Notes: generated from the letters alone by a model not told the origin. Positions 1 to 12,136 are shown, counted from the stretch's first letter. The stretch: DNA of 64,000 nt from Cyrtodaria siliqua (GCA_037043455.1 JAWPHD010001834.1:186001-250000); one strand, 5' to 3'. Translations and numbers: made by a program.

Positions 1-761
1 CGAGTACAGTGATTATTTAACTTCTAGGATCGATAATATGAAAATCCTTCACACGATGGTAGGCGTGTAGTTCTTTTCACGAACGAGCGGATGCGAATGA
101 GTTAAGAAAATAGCAAGCCTAGCATCGAGAGAAGTGTGTTTTTAAAAAAATGAACCCAGTATTAAAATAATCTATTGTTTACTTTTTAAATCAGTTTGTG
201 TATACATTTAACTGAAATATTTCGATTTTTTGAACGTTCTTGGAAAAAAGACTTTATAGTCAACAACAATTTATTGACGTTGAGCCGTATATTGACCTTA
301 TGACTTAATGTCACAGATAGTTATGTGTGTGTTCTGAGTTTTGCGGGAATGAATTTCATGTTTCACAGGGATAATTGGATTTTTCACCAAATAGCCATAA
401 CTGTAAAAGTAACATAATAAATCTTGAAAATACGAAGTGGGACAATATATATAAAGAAATATTTTGTAGTGGTATAATATTAAGCAAATTGCCACTTTTC
501 AAGAATTATTTTGATAATGTAATCAAAGTTGATATCACAGTATAAATAATCATATAATACAATTTACAAATACAATACGAGATGTTGCGGATCAGCTCTT
601 TAAAAAACGAAAGATCTTGAGGCCGTCTTAAGTTTTTATTTGGTCTTAGATATACAATATTATACATGTTAAAGGCAACATTTTAATATTTTAAATGAAT
701 ACTTTATCTCAACTTGCGATATTTTATCTAGGCATATAACTGACATTTTTAACATAATATT
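1..761. other. AT-rich DNA, nothing recognised
   Basis: No open frame with recognisable content and no clear repeat structure. Short frames here are AT-rich and look random. Confidence 0.5.
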
Positions 762-1505
762 TTATTCAGGATATTTTCCGGATGAATGGACTGAAGGTTT
801 TATAATCCCCTTGCACAAGTGAGGTGATAAAGACATGGTTAATAACTACAGGGGAATAACTCAACTCTAAGTACATTGAGAGAACTGTAACTATGGAGAG
901 AACTGTAACTAATGTTGTAATAACTTGTAGTCCAATCCATTTGCATATGTTTCTATGAATATTGTGATGTTTAATTGATGTATTGTAACATATCTGCAAT
1001 AAAATATTATTAAACTAACATTTTGTATCTAGCTTTAAACAGAGGTTGATGGATTGCTTTATTAAAAAATGGAACACTGATCTACAAGAAAATAGAGTAT
1101 TATCAAGTTTGTATAGACATGTTAAAGATAATTTTGGATATGAAAACTATCTGAATATTTTATGTACAAAAAAATTACAAAGTGTTTTTGCTAAATTACG
1201 TTTATCTTCACATAGCTTAAGAATTGAGACAGGTCGTTATGCAAGACACAGGATTGAAAAAATGAAAGAGTTTGTAAAATATGTAATTCAATTGAAATTG
1301 AAGACGAATTTCACTTGTTTTAAATTTGTACAGCTTATAATGATATTAGTAAGAAATATATAAGAAAATATTACATACAAAGGCCAAATATGTTTAAATT
1401 TGTAAAACTTCTACAATCTTCAAAGAAGAAAGAACTTTTTAATTTAAGTAAATATTTGTCAGAGGCGTTTACTGTCAGATGTTCTATGCCAAATATTATT
1501 TCTTA
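762..1505 (+). mobile_element. Non-LTR retrotransposon (LINE) relic, internally deleted
   Basis: Two separated pieces of a LINE second open reading frame are readable. At 771-870 the frame reads FPDEWTEGFIIPLHK, then a stop, then a stretch ending NNYRGIT, which is the N-terminal fingers signature of many LINE reverse transcriptases. From about 1087 to 1500 a frame gives the C-terminal region past the RT (RLSSHSLRIETGRYARHRIE, then a CxxC...H zinc-knuckle-like region), with one frameshift near 1265. The catalytic palm is missing, so this copy is an internally deleted fossil. The downstream 1505-1750 is AT-rich 3'-UTR-like sequence with an AATAAA near 1744. It resembles the LINE at 31.8-34.5 kb in overall pattern. 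Clade not assigned. Confidence 0.7.
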
Positions 1506-1807
1506 AAATATATTCAAGTTCATCCTCACATAAATTGTTATTTTATATAATATTCCTTTTGTTTTTTGATATCCTTAGATTATTGATTAAAATGTGTGAT
1601 TTATATGATCTATGATTAATTAAGGAGTATTGAAAATTGAACTATAAGTGAGTGTGTATAATTATGTGTAACCTGTCATGTGATTATAATTACGTATTAC
1701 AAATAATGTATGTAATGATGAGAAACAGTAAATTTTTAAATCAATAAAATGTTGTGAGATTTGTGCTATGTTCAATCTCTCGAAAATTAAAACACAGGTC
1801 AGATAAA

Positions 1808-1939
1808 AAATAAAATATTTCCAGGGTGCAAGATCAAAACCAGGTGTTTGATACTTGAAACACGTCGGTATCGATGATCAAGTTCCGCGCAACAGGTATT
1901 GATCTGGGACTGTATCAATCCGCTGGAAATATTTTATTT
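1808..1939. mobile_element. Short palindromic MITE
   Basis: A 132-bp unit with 17-bp perfect terminal inverted repeats: AAATAAAATATTTCCAG at 1808-1824 and its complement at 1923-1939. The interior is richer in GC than the flanks. No coding capacity; a non-autonomous DNA element is the simplest reading. Confidence 0.6.
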
Positions 1940-2388
1940 CTTAATGATGAACAAAATAAACCGGAAGTTGTTCATTCCCAGTTAAGTAGATCTATGTTGA
2001 TATTAGTTATGATTTATTTAGTACACAAACATCGTGGTTTTTGAGAATTAAAGTTGAATGGATTTCTCTCTTTGACTTCATATAAATAAAATCGTGCTAA
2101 ATTATGTACGAATATTTGATTGAAACATCGATGTATTTCTTCTTTTACAAACTGTATGTTATAGTTATTGTAAACTGTATGTGTAGTGTAATAAACTATT
2201 GAAACGTCCGACATGTGTTTTATTAGCAATCCTGAGTGACTAAATATGTAAACATAACAGTAACAAAGCCAACTGACATCACAATCAAAACCTTAAATGT
2301 TTATGGAAATAGATAAAAAAAAATAATATAGTTCTGATATTAAACTCTTACCAAAATTAAAATTGCACAAAAATGTAAAGTCCCTATC

Positions 2389-2412
2389 CATATATATATA
2401 TATATATATATA
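2389..2412. repeat. (TA)n microsatellite
   Basis: Uninterrupted TA dinucleotides, directly abutting the first copy of the 2.4/2.8 kb direct repeat. Confidence 0.9.
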
Positions 2413-3094
2413 GGGAGAAACATTTGTGAACTACCAAGGACAGACAACCTTCCGAAGAACTACGGCAGGGCGCCTAGCTATGACGAGATACACAGAAATC
2501 AAGCGTATAAATTCACTCCTTAAAAAAGGTAGCTGCAATACACGTTGATGAACTGTATCTCTACATCATAACACACTCGGCTGGAGGCACAATTAACATA
2601 TAGACGCATACATACATACACTTATAGCTCATATGAGTGATCCACATTTAAGCGTTCAACCACACACAGATATATTGAGACAGTGATAATGAAAGGTGCC
2701 GGATCTTGGGGATACTGTGAATTCAGTAAATATAACAAAGGGAGAGAATTTGAACTCACTACGGCAACTTTCTAAATTGGGATCTCGTAAGAGATTCACG
2801 TTCACAAGGCAGAATTATATATAGGGAGAAACATTTGTGAACTACCAAGGACAGAAAACCTTCGGACGAACTACGGCAGGGCGCCTAGCTAGGACGAGAT
2901 ACACAGAAATCAAGCGTATGCATTCACTCCTTAAAAAAGGTAGCTGCAACACACGTTGATGAACTGTATCTCTACATCATAACACACTCGTCTGGACGCA
3001 CAATTAACATACAGACGCTTACATACATACAATTATAGCTCATATGAGTGGGCCACATTTAAGCGTTCAACCACACACAGCTATATTGAGACTA
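2410..3094. repeat. Direct repeat of about 275 bp, two copies
   Basis: The stretch starting at GGGAGAAACATTTGTG recurs with a 411-bp offset: copy one about 2410-2693, copy two about 2821-3094. The copies are well over 90% identical by eye and are separated by about 130 bp of unique sequence. No frame is conserved between the copies, so this is a non-coding dispersed or tandem unit of unknown type. Confidence 0.8.
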
Positions 3095-3106
3095 TATATA
3101 TATATA

Positions 3107-3414
3107 CAGGGGCGTACCGTGACCAAAATTACTCACGGGGTAAGGTGCGGGAGGGTGTTGTTCCCCTCCCGCTGGTAGGCGTCCGGGAACTTTTTCAAAA
3201 ATAAACGCTAGTACGTGACTTCTGGTGCATTTTAGGGTCAAGATGAAACATTTAAATCCTGTCGAAAATACCATTATTCCTTAACATTTCATTCACCTTA
3301 GAACTGAAAATTATGGTATAATGATTTATTGCGTATTTCGAGTTTTTATTTTTTGAGCCTTCATGTGAAAAGTCTACTCACGTGAGTAAATGAGTATGGC
3401 ACACTACGTGCCTG
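3107..3414. mobile_element. MITE inserted in a TA microsatellite
   Basis: A 308-bp block flanked on both sides by (TA)n. Termini are imperfect inverted repeats: CAGGGGCGTACCGTGAC on the left and the complement of CAGGCACGTAGTGTGCC on the right, with a further shared TTACTCACG inside each arm. The CAGGGGCG-type end resembles hAT-like DNA transposons, but the flanking microsatellite hides any target duplication, so the superfamily is open. The short minus-strand frame across it is not a gene. Confidence 0.55.
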
Positions 3415-3533
3415 TATATATATATATATATATTAAAAAATTTAACATAGAGTCTTTATTTTTTTATATATATATATATATATATATCTATAATATATAT
3501 ATCTATATATCTATATCTATATCTATATCTATA
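3411..3533. repeat. TA and TATC microsatellites
   Basis: Two runs of TA repeats, about 3414-3431 and 3465-3487, the second continuing into TATCTA repeats up to about 3533. Confidence 0.85.
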
Positions 3534-3959
3534 TACACGGCTTTAACAAGACAGACAAAACCCAAAAACTGGAGCATCGAATTAAGAGTTACCAACTCAT
3601 TTTCATTTTACACATATTCAATCACTGGTATTTTAATAACTCATGAATAAACATATACATTTAATCGGCACATTTACACATTTACATTATTATATGACCT
3701 GAACAAACACGTGGATTGAGTTTTGGTAAACTCTTTTGCAGTGTAATTTCGTCGTTATTTGGCGGGTTACTTTCTTTTAAAAGTAACATGCAAATTACCT
3801 CCCATTTTGCATTATCGTCACTCTTGTGAAAAACTTAATTGATTGGTTTGTTGGTTGACTGTTTGTTACGTCATTTTCATGACACATTTAGAATTGACAC
3901 ATTCTCCTTATACACATACACAATATTGATCGTCTTTGTATTACAGTTAGACGCTATGC

Positions 3960-4405
3960 TTTGTTAGGCCGCAACCACCGAATGGTAAGGAGCATATAAC
4001 GTTAGCCATGTTCGTCCGTCCGAGCGTCCGTCTGTCCTTCCGTACGTCCTGAAAAGTATGTTTGTCTATCTCCTCCTACAGTTTTCAACCAATTGTTTCG
4101 AAACTTTACAGGATGCTTACCTATGATGCCAAAATGTTCACATCGATTCGGCGTCAAATCGACCTTGTATAACCTCTTTTGTCAAATTTACGTTAAAATA
4201 TCTCATGGGCCTTTCTCCTCTCACAGTTTTCAACCGATTGCTTAGAAAGGTATAGGATGCTTACCTATGATGTCAACATGTACATACTGATTAAGCGCCA
4301 AAATCGAAAACTGACTTCCTGAGCTACGGTCCCTTTTCCCGTCAAATGTTACGTTTTTCGCCGATTGTTTTCAGTTGGGTGGCATCGGTGTGCCATGGAC
4401 ACATT
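3960..4405 (+). repeat. Degenerate tandem repeat, about 150-bp units
   Basis: Two imperfect units share the pattern CCTAC/TCACAGTTTTCAACC followed by a variant of CTTTACAGGATGCTTACC (about 4078 and 4225). The block begins with GGCCGCAACCACCGAATGG and ends near CGGTGTGCCATGGA. It is distantly similar in layout to the array at 9.2-10.4 kb. No coding content. Confidence 0.5.
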
Positions 4406-4514
4406 TCTAGTTAATTATTTATTGTGTAAATATGATTATTTCAACCAGTTTGATTTTCATAAAATATGCTTGAAAGGGATATTGTCTTCCTGGATATATA
4501 CACATTTTAAACAA

Positions 4515-4787
4515 TTGAATTGAATTGAATTTGATTTTATAGTCGCACCAACAGCTGAGGTCATATGGCGACTTTCCAGCTTCCACTGGTGGAGGAAGAC
4601 CCCAGGTGCCCTTCCGGGCAATTTTCGTGCACGGGCGGGCACCTGGGTAGAACCACCGACGTTCCGCAAGCCAGCTGGATAGCTTCCTCACATAAAGATT
4701 CCTAGGCCCCTGAGGGATCGAACCAACAGCGGTGAGGGGCAAGTGATTGCAAGTCAGATACTCTAACCACTCGGCCACGGACGCCCC
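4515..4787 (-). mobile_element. tRNA-derived SINE, full-length, with target duplication
   Basis: Read on the minus strand, the 5' end (4787 downward) has a tRNA-like head with an A box (GTGGCCGAGTGGTTAGAG) and a B box (GGTTCGATCCC). A long central domain of about 150 bp (CGGAACGTCGGTGGTTC, then CCGCCCGTGCACG) and a short AATTC repeat tail follow. It is flanked by a perfect 14-bp duplication, CACATTTTAAACAA, at 4501-4514 and 4788-4801. SINEs with conserved central domains of this type are known from bivalves; the exact superfamily is not assigned. The clean duplication suggests a fairly recent insertion. Confidence 0.88.
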
Positions 4788-4805
4788 CACATTTTAAACA
4801 AACGT

Positions 4806-6454
4806 TAATAACAAAAGTGCTTTGCAAGGGTTCGCAATAGTTCAGGTATAAAAATGAATGATGATACAGGAACTAAAACTAAGTTCTTTCGCAAAATCTC
4901 GTTTACTTCTTTGAAGCATGATCCCGAAGAATGACGGGATTGGCCGAGTTTTCACGAATGAACCAAGTTGTTAAGACTGCTTTATTACGCATGTTCCGTT
5001 TTATAAACTTTGACGGCTCCAAGTCTACAAGTTGGTTCTAGAGCCTACAAGTTGTTAAGAACTGTTTAGATACTCTGATGTAACTACCTTGATATTGCTG
5101 GTTTCAAATCATTGGTCAAGTGTGAAGGAATGATCAAAATTAGATGATAAACAAAGAAGACATAATTATTTGAAGGTTCTTTAGAAACGGATATGGAAAC
5201 CGCCATTTTGATAATTTTGACAGCTCTAAAATACCATATAATTATGTAATATTTATAAATATGTTAACTGATTTATAGGGGGAGGGGGCGTGGAATGGTA
5301 TGTTGGTGGAATGGTGGGGTGGAAGGGGGATGTGAATCACAGCAAAGGTATGAAAAATAAGTATACTAAAGAGCTACCATGCATTATATGGCCGGTAAAG
5401 GGTTTTGCATTCATTTGCAATAATTTGATTTGCTCTAAATGATATTTATCAAAATTGCGGCTCACATATCCGTTTTAGAAAAATCTCCAAATGGTCATAT
5501 CTTTTGTGTTTATTTTTCCGATTTTGATAATTAGGTTTTCAGAACTCTCAGAAAAACATCAGAAGAAATATTGAAATATCAAATTCATTATTGAATTTAT
5601 TAAACGAGTGATATAATGTGAGGCTTTTGCCGAGCATTACATCATTTTTTGCTAACGAGTTTAATAAATTTTAATAATGAATGAGAGCGAATGTTAGATT
5701 CCATTCATCACATAACTTATAACGTCACATTACGTCATGACGTCATTAACGTTATGTTATACCACTAGTAGAATATGGAAAATATAACACTCCAACACCG
5801 CATGTTATGTGATAAATCTAGTTTTATAACTTGTCCGAGATTTTAATAAAACCTGAAGGTGATATAGTGCTAAAATTTCCAATAAGTCAAAGCCCATAAC
5901 TTTTACTTTACTAATCCGGCGTAGCTGGTTTTCAAACGGGATCCGAGCTTTTATCGAAATCATTAGTATTGCCAAGTTGAGTAAAGATCGGATAAAAGAT
6001 CAAATTGCCATTATCTTTAGGCAGTAGCGATAACAAGAGAAACAGCTTCAGATTAACGTTTAACCTTCTTCTTTGCAATCCATTCAAATCGACAAGATTT
6101 TCAAATTGTTTAAGCAATTATGTATACTTAAAACTCAGATTATGTCTCCATTTTATTAAGTGAGAGCACTATTTTCTATAGTGTTCAAAGCGCATTTCGA
6201 AAGCGTCAATATACACTAAACCAAATTGCTAAGTACCAACCTAAGAATATGTCAATAATATTCTCATTGTTTTGTGTATTTTGAGCTTGATTAGAAATAC
6301 GGTTAAACTGCAAAATAACTACTGTAAATCGTCTGCTCTGATTGCATGAACATATTTTAAAACTTTTAAGTCAATGTATTTTCTTAGAAATAAGTTATAA
6401 CACTTATACAACTGGGTATTTAGGATTTTATTAAGTACTTCGAATTAGTGAAGC
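4806..6454. other. Non-coding, no recognised element
   Basis: No gene. Minor features only: a G-rich patch at 5279-5335, and a stretch at 5700-5765 with several ACGT and TGACGTCA-like motifs. Confidence 0.45.
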
Positions 6455-6895
6455 TTTCGATGTTCCTAATTCTAAAATATGGCAGGTAACATTATTTTGA
6501 CATCATGTTTTACTAGCATTACACCTACAAATGCGTTTGCAAAAGACATTTTCGAAATATTTAATATTAACGCTGAATTACAGTTGTTTGAATTTCAAAC
6601 AATATTCAATTTAAAGGGAGGTAATTTAAGATTATCCATGTTTCATTTTTTTTATAAACGGAAAATCTGCGATAAATGGGCCAAATTTTTATGTTTTTTT
6701 CTATTATTTCATACCAATTTTAAGAATTTTAAATCTTTAAGCAATCTTTGACTCATGTTATGTGTTATATCAGTACATTTCATGTTTTCATATAAAGGGA
6801 GGGTAACTCTCAAAAGATGTAACAATTAAAAACAAAAAATAAATGTTTTACAAACTATGGGTCAAAACAAAATACTTATCATATATCTATTCTAA
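6455..6895 (+). repeat. Dispersed repeat, copy 1 (partner at 24.95 kb, inverted)
   Basis: About 440 bp similar to the complement of 24950-25420. Both copies contain the core TTTTGACATCATGTTTTACT and an end with AACTCTCAAAAG. The frames in the two copies are not conserved, so this is a non-coding interspersed repeat rather than a gene. Confidence 0.7.
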
Positions 6896-7041
6896 AATAT
6901 ATTTAAAACATGAAAATTAGTTAAGATACAAAAGGTGATACTTAGAAATTTTGTACAGTGTACAATGGTACCCTGCGCTTCAGGGATATCAATGCCATCG
7001 TTCAAATGAATTGAAAAGCAGGTTAACCACTAAGTAAAGAC

Positions 7042-7490
7042 AGATAAAAATATCGGACAGGGAAAGCAGCATTCAAGGACGACAGTCAACCACAAAACAC
7101 AAAAACAAACACGCAAACAGAAAAACGAGAAGGCAAAAGTAATAAAAAATGCAAGCGACATCACAAACACAAAAGGGTTGACAATAGGGCTACAAAGGCC
7201 ACTGGGGGTTTAAACCGGTTCTAGGGTGCACCAAACCTCACACTTACCCTACTGTCATCCCATTAAAACAGGACAGTGTAAATAAAGAAATCCCTGCCAT
7301 GATCTAATCTCTAACCAACAAGGCAGCATCAATAGGCAATATAAGTAAAACACAAAGATGCTCGTACACAAATATGCTCGTGTAAATATAATACAAAAAA
7401 AAACAATAGCCTAGAAAGCCACAATGAAGGTACTCAATGACTTGGCAGAAGCCAGAGCAACAAGAGAATAAACCATTAAGGGCACGACAG
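7042..7490 (-). mobile_element. Penelope-like element 3' tail, copy 1
   Basis: Matches the 3' region of the PLE at 51.7-53.7 kb in the same orientation. On the plus strand it starts at the terminus ATCGGACAGGGAAAG and runs through the GGTTCTAGGGTGCACC block to the codons just 5' of the PLE stop (GGCAGAAGCCAGAGCAAC). It is 5'-truncated at about 7490. A deletion has removed half of the hairpin that the other copies keep (GGGCTAC joins directly to AAAGGCCACTGG). Confidence 0.8.
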
Positions 7491-7500
7491 GTTGATGTGT

Positions 7501-7590
7501 ATTAAGTGAAATTTTAACAAAATAAAAACCCAACTTTTGCTTCCCACCGTGGCTACATTTGGGATTCTATTTTGTTAAATTCAACTTAAT
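7501..7590. mobile_element. 90-bp foldback sequence
   Basis: Near-perfect inverted arms: ATTAAGTGAAATTTTAACAA at 7501 and the complement of TTGTTAAATTCAACTTAAT ending at 7590. It sits at the truncation edge of the PLE tail. Confidence 0.55.
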
Positions 7591-7625
7591 AAACGCTAAA
7601 TACTATAAGATGGTGAACTACTATA

Positions 7626-8180
7626 CTCAGCAAAAATAGAAACGTCCCTCTTTTAAGCTGTGATTTGCATACGGTTGACTTTGTTACACTTTGTACACCA
7701 ATCTAGATACAATTTCATCATTTTATACTTATCACTCAATCATTCTGATCAATATTAATAATCATCAAAAACCAAAGTTTGTCTGTTGCTGCTAAAACAT
7801 GTTTTATTCAAATTACGAAATCGCTATATTTTTATTATAAAGGGAGGTAATCTGAAAATATTTGTTCTTGAAAGCTGTATGACGCAAAACTGAGTGAAAA
7901 GATCAGCGTATTTTCTCTGTTTTTGTGGTGATGAGGTCATTCTCTGTTTATTTCAATATAACAAAACTGTGTTAACTCAACGTTTTAACCACAAGACCCG
8001 GTAATACTGTTTAAACCAAATCAAGGGGAATAAGTTTGCCCACACGTTTGATTCAAAGAAAATTGTTTTCATGACAGTGCTTGCCTTTAACAAAGGTATT
8101 GGCATATAAGATTAAATAAAATATAATTCATTATGTCTAAATCTATGGGTAAAGTTGGGGACGTTTCTATTTTTGCTTAG
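7626..8180. mobile_element. Mariner/Tc1-like MITE
   Basis: A 555-bp unit flanked by TA on both sides (7624-7625 and 8181-8182). The left terminus is CTCAGCAAAAATAGAAACGT; the right terminus is its complement with one mismatch. No transposase frame. TA target and this terminal layout fit a non-autonomous Tc1/mariner-type element. Confidence 0.8.
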
Positions 8181-8189
8181 TATATTAAC

Positions 8190-9180
8190 TAATTAAATAC
8201 AACCCATATACTTATTTACGTAATGTCCCAAGTAAAACAATTCATGCTAGTGTCAAACCAATAATATACCGCCTGAAAATGACCCCAAAAATTATGATTT
8301 TGGGATTAGATCATTAAAAACTAACTGACACAGCAATTATTTTAATTGATTCTAATAGATATATATATTTGGCCTGGTGGTATTAATAGTAGAATACAAA
8401 ACATCAATGTGATATTTACGTACAAATTGTATTTTAATATTTCCCACCGGAATCAGTAATTTTACATATTTTATTCACCATTTTATTCCAAAATTGGGAG
8501 TACATCAATCTAACATGTATCAAATTGACCATATATTCTGATCGTCTACCCAATTTGAAATATGAAATAATATTTAACTTTATCATTAGTTTATGCCCCA
8601 CAGTAACATATTTAGCACGAGATTTGGGATGAGAAACGGAAATCGTCAAAAACATTATTTCTGTGCAATTTCTTTTACCTAAAACTGTATTAAATGGGTT
8701 GATGCACATTTAAACATATTGATTTAAAAGAGATCTGAAAATAAAATGAAGGAATTATCAAAATACCATGAAAAATAAAGGAGATATGATGTATGGAAAA
8801 TTTACAAAGAACATAAATGGAGGTGGCCATCTTGGAACGATGACGTCATCGCGCCTTTTTATCATATATGGCATATTGACAAAATGTATTTTAAAGCAAA
8901 GAAAATCACTTCAAATTGATTAAAAACAAATATACAGATTTAAAATGTATAAATGTTATTCTTATTTTTCATTTGCAGTGATATTCTTTCCTTTAAAGGA
9001 CATTTTGTCATTATGCTATATATAGTAAAATGCACGATGACGTCATCGTCGCCTTCATTTATGTTTCTTTGCAAATTTTCAATAGTTACTTTTAAAGGTA
9101 ATTTAAAACTTACTTGGTGCCTTAATTTCGATGTATCCAATATATGTAAACGAGTTTTAGCTCTACGGATCAACGATCAA
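8190..9180. other. Non-coding DNA with two perfect CRE-like palindromes
   Basis: No convincing gene; frames on either strand are AT-rich and unrecognised. The perfect 12-mer palindrome GATGACGTCATC, which contains the CREB/ATF core TGACGTCA, occurs at 8839-8850 and 9036-9047, each followed by a similar CGCCTT-containing stretch, so the pair may be a local duplication. Confidence 0.45.
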
Positions 9181-9224
9181 CAGAGCTTATGCCATGGTGC
9201 GGCGTCCGTCGTCCGTAAATCTTT

Positions 9225-10440
9225 TTTTTTAGAGACTATTCCTCTGAAACTACTCGATTGATTTTCATGACACTTTACCGGAATGTTATCCATAACGTAT
9301 AGCTAGCTGATCCTAGCAACAATTCACCTTTATGTGAAATCCAAGATGGCCGCCAAAGTTAGGAATATATTTTTAAAAACAAGTTTGTAGCGACTACTTC
9401 TTGAAAACTAGAAGTGATATTGATATGGGACTTTTTCTAAAAATGATCAGTATGTCATGATGTTGGTCCTTGTGGAAAACCATTTCGATTCGACGTTAAA
9501 CATTGCTGACAGCGGCCATCTTTGTTTACATAGAGTTATATCTTAAAAACTTGTAGCGATACTCCTCTGAAACTCCTTGACGGATTTTTATGAAACTTGA
9601 CAGAAAAGTTGCTCTTGGTGTCTAGTTGATCCTAGAAAAAATTCAGATCGGCTGGAAGTTCAAGATGGCCTGGCCGTCACGGCTAAATATAAACTTTAAA
9701 AATACAATATTGTGGCGACTACTTCTGAAAGATCGTAAGTGATATTGATTTGAAACCTTTACCAAAATAACTGACACGACATGTAGTTGGTCCTAACCAA
9801 ATTTTATTTCAATTTGATGTCAAACATGGCTGCCAGCGGCCATCTTTGTTTGCATTGAGTTATATATTAAAATCTTGTGGCGACTATTCTTCTGACACTA
9901 CTTGGTGGATTCTCGTGAAACTTTACAGAAATGTGTCTCTTTATGTCTAGTTGGTCTTAAATAAAAATCAAGTCGGCCGTTAATTCAAGATGGCCGCCGT
10001 CAATCTTTTGTTTATACATATAATTATATTGGAAAAACTTTCGATTACAGGCGATTTCTCATCTAAAACTTCTTCATGTACTTTCATGAAACTTTACTCA
10101 AATATTGCACTTGTTGTCTAGTCGGTCCCAAGTAAAAGACAGGTATGCCGGTAATTCAAGATGGCCGTCATAGCTATAAATAGATTTTAAAAATACAACA
10201 TTTTGGCGACTACTTCTCGAAAACCGCTAGTGGTAGTGATTTGGAACCTTTACTAAAACGACTGGCATGACATGTAGTTGGTCCTAAACAAAATTCTTTT
10301 GATTCGATGTCAAACATGGTCGCCAGAGGCTATCTTCGTTTACATTGAGTTATATAGGAAAAAATTGTGGCGACTACTTCTTTGAAAGTGCTGGTCCTAT
10401 TTCCATAAAACTTCACAGGTTGCATTGCTGATCTAGCTAT
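9225..10440. repeat. Degenerate two-phase tandem array, about 325-bp period
   Basis: Alternating short blocks recur. One begins GCGACTACTTCT and leads to an AAGTGATATTGAT motif (about 9390, 9715, 10205). The other has CTGAAACT followed by ATGAAACTTTAC (about 9240, 9560, 9890, 10060). TCAAGATGGCC and GGCCATCTTTGTTT recur between them. Copies differ by substitutions and small indels throughout. No open frame is maintained. Confidence 0.7.
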
Positions 10441-10617
10441 CAAAATATATCAGTAGAACTTCAATGTCATTGACCTCTTGTTTATTTATAAACATTCTTA
10501 AATAAACATGTTTTTCAAATGTTTGAAGGAACGTAATTTTGCATTACAATGCCAAATCAAGAGCAACTTTCGGAAAGTATTTCTTAACCGATTTCGAATG
10601 TAAGCTATTGTTATTAA

Positions 10618-11033
10618 GGACTATTGGTTAGCCATCTTTGAAAAGAAAATCCAAAATGGATGGGGTATGGTTAATTGAAATTGTCATCCAAATGCATATC
10701 ACAGGCATGAACAATGTCAAAGATATAATAGATGACATTAATTCAATACTATTAATGTGAACATAATATCAGAAACAATATTTATTTGGCAGAAATAGTG
10801 CCCTTTATATTCGAAAAGATTAATACAATTTTACTCGAAGATGTTTTGTTTTTATGTTAAATAAATGTGTCCATAGAATTGTCCATTTATCTAAAAATGG
10901 CACACGAGAAATCATTTTTAAATTAAATACGACATGTTATCACATCATCAAAATTTCAAAGTCAATCATTGTAAAAATAACAAGCTATTCTTTCAATGGC
11001 ATGTACTTTCAAAAGATGGCTGACCAATAGCGC
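10618..11033. mobile_element. TTAA-flanked MITE, short copy
   Basis: 416 bp flanked by TTAA (10614-10617 and 11034-11037). Termini are GGACTATTGGTTAGCC and the complement of GGCTGACCAATAGCGC. It is the deleted sister of the 1,072-bp element at 30156-31227: most of the left arm is kept and most of the centre and right arm are missing. The TTAA target points to a piggyBac- or Kolobok-type transposase acting in trans. Confidence 0.8.
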
Positions 11034-11039
11034 TTAACC

Positions 11040-11900
11040 ACTAAAGAGCCTGCTTTAGTGATATATGGTTTGTGTAAGTACTAGTTTGAAAATTGGAAGC
11101 TTCATTAAAAGTGGCAGTAACATTCGTCAAGTTCTTCAACAGACAAAAGAGATGCTATCGAAATATGAGAGAAAAATGGTCCACAATGCCCAAACGCGAT
11201 GATACCGTTGATCCGCGCTGTAGCACAGCTAAATCATAAGGGCACAATAACCTTTTAACCCAATCAAAAACATTGATTTTTGCTACCAGTGTAAAAAATA
11301 ATTAGTGTGCACATAATGCGAAGGCTGAGCGGGGTTTACACTGTTCGCCACTTACTAAGAATGTTTTACATTATGTTTGTGTATAAAATAGTAGAGACGG
11401 TATAAATAAAAGTACACCGAATCACCAAGAAATCTCTTAAAATAAAGTCAACATCTAGAGAAATTAGCAAACGGTATACTGAATTGTAAATACATATAGA
11501 TGCATATATATATAAATACATACTAGCAACACCTTAGAACGTATCCAAAATTTTACTGAACAACCACAGTAGTTGCAGCCAAAAGAAAATCAATCTAGGG
11601 TATGACCAGGAAACCCGAGGGACGAAAGTTCCTGCACTTACATCCCTATTCTGGGTTTCGAAATGTGCAATTAGAATCACAGGAGGTTTTCTTATAGGTA
11701 CTATGTTTTAATTAAATATGGAAATGGGCAAACACCCTCAAATGTCAAACGTTGTGCCCGTTTTCGACGTAAGTTTAGGTTCTGTTCAAAGTGTCCGGTC
11801 ACTCAGTAACGCCTATGTTCCTGTTTGCAAGATGGAATATATCACGGAGTGGCGAAACCACGTGATCGAAAATCAAAATGATCATCGATTTCGATAAAAG
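11040..11900. other. No recognised feature
   Basis: AT-rich, with an ATATA-rich stretch near 11500-11530. No gene or repeat identified. Confidence 0.4.
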
Positions 11901-11949
11901 TAGATAAAAGCAGATAAAAAAGTAAAACACAGGAAATTGAGCATACCAC

Positions 11950-12136
11950 AGTAACCCACAGATACGCAAAGAAACAAACAATAATTTTAAAGATGAATAA
12001 AAGGCAAAATATGATATCACAAACATAAAATGGTTGACAATAGGACTGCCGCCTTCCAAATGTCAGTGGCAAAAAAGGCCGCTAGAGGTTTAAACCTGGT
12101 TCTAGGGTGCACCAAACCCCACGCTTACCCTTGCTT
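11950..12136 (-). mobile_element. Penelope-like element 3' tail, divergent copy
   Basis: Shares GGTTGACAATAGG, GTCAGTGGCAAA, and GGTTCTAGGGTGCACCAAAC with the other PLE tails, with many more substitutions and both ends missing. Probably an older insertion. Confidence 0.65.

Noticed and set aside
2410..3094. Long terminal repeats of an LTR retrotransposon
   Set aside because: Copies are only about 130 bp apart with no coding interior, and lack TG...CA ends and polypurine or primer-binding sites.
4700..4787. A functional tRNA gene
   Set aside because: The tRNA-like head is followed by a SINE body and tail and is flanked by a target duplication. Cloverleaf pairing is not convincing.
6479..6751. 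90-codon ORF at 6.5 kb as a gene
   Set aside because: It lies in a dispersed repeat whose other copy (24.95 kb) does not keep the frame.
8434..8709. 91-codon minus-strand ORF as a gene
   Set aside because: Faint LINE-like flavour at best, no motif I can name, and AT-rich composition.
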